Assembly: GCA_037951105.1 (NCBI GenBank)
Contig: JBAMJV010008504.1
Span: 43,917-107,916 of the forward strand
Direction of reading: 5' to 3'
Source of the DNA: Echinarachnius parma
Taxonomy: Eukaryota; Echinodermata; Echinoidea; Clypeasteroida; Echinarachniidae
Length of the DNA: 64,000 nt
Shown: positions 63,638 through 64,000 of the stretch, in pieces
How the letters are laid out: every line of letters starts with the position of its first letter
Position numbering within the stretch: the stretch's first letter is position 1
Made by a program: the position numbers and the translations under genes
The notes under the pieces: model-generated
What the model saw: the letters and a program-made list of their open reading frames with translations, nothing else
Told to the model about the DNA's origin: nothing
Database searches by the model: none

Positions 63638-64000
63638 CTAGAAGAAAAGTACATTTATCATTCTATTTCATTATCACATTCACCTTCCTCATCATGTGTG
63701 TAGTTGCATACATTCACAACTTTCATGATTATTGTCATCAACCTTAGCAACCATCATCAACACCACTACCAGCAATGCCAATAACATCATATCTACATGT
63801 ATCTTTGTCATTACAAGCATAATCATCACATATCATTACTATATTTGAAGTTATCATCTTCTTCTGTTTGGGTACAGTCGACCAGCGTTGTGTATTTTGG
63901 TACCATTGGGTGCTGTGCCTACATGTATCTATATGTAGTATGGTGCTATGCATTCATGCTAATTACGTGCAAGTAAACATCTTGTTTGCTCTAATTCAGT
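63638..64000. other. PFK: PFK intron to window edge
   Basis: Begins with a third copy of the intron word TGTGTAGTTGCATACATTC (63699-63717), so the duplicated unit reaches this far. No further exon is recognised before the edge. Confidence 0.5.

Overview
This is animal nuclear DNA. It holds one complete intron-rich gene and the 3' part of a second, embedded in AT-rich sequence full of short transposons, foldback elements, SINE/tRNA-like pieces and long G/C homopolymers. The gene content (Hedgehog receptor component Smoothened, eukaryotic phosphofructokinase) and the repeat style suggest a marine invertebrate, most likely an invertebrate deuterostome such as a sea urchin. The species call is inference, not shown by the sequence.

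Layout. Positions 1-5480 carry no gene: a 1-kb foldback element, a tRNA-derived SINE and homopolymers. Positions 5484-12245 are a young, almost intact LTR retroelement on the minus strand. It has near-identical 529/532-bp LTRs, a 5-bp target duplication, a primer binding site, one long Gag-like ORF with a helix-hairpin-helix-like N-terminus, an array of hairpin repeats and no recognisable pol. From 14.5 to 38.0 kb, plus strand, lies a full Smoothened (SMO) gene: 11 coding exons, all phases consistent, 920 residues, with a 15-kb intron 2. From 38 to 53.6 kb is intergenic, crowded with TTAA-flanked elements (one with a THAP zinc-finger exon), foldback MITEs and a 78-bp minisatellite. From 53.6 to 63.0 kb, minus strand, are the last seven exons (272 residues) of a phosphofructokinase gene (PFK), convergent with SMO. 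Its 5' part lies beyond the right edge.

The most striking signal is shared by the two genes. Seven of eleven SMO exons and four of seven visible PFK exons have one or more partial tandem copies ('echo exons') beside them. Every well-resolved echo spans a splice junction: upstream echoes keep the acceptor and the 5' part of the exon, downstream echoes keep the 3' part and the donor. They range from nearly identical (an 85-bp PFK unit in 13 full copies plus one partial) to strongly decayed (a roughly 170-bp SMO exon 3 ladder). This suggests frequent local tandem duplication that survives where one intact exon remains.

A second unexplained structure lies in SMO intron 2. Two dispersed clusters of GAACGTCCGTGA flank two clusters of GGTTAGTAACGTTAC, all inside a 7.6-kb region bounded by a roughly 33-bp inverted repeat. 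It may be a large non-autonomous element.

All exon boundaries were derived by eye from splice signals, reading-frame continuity and remembered family features. No alignment or database search was run.
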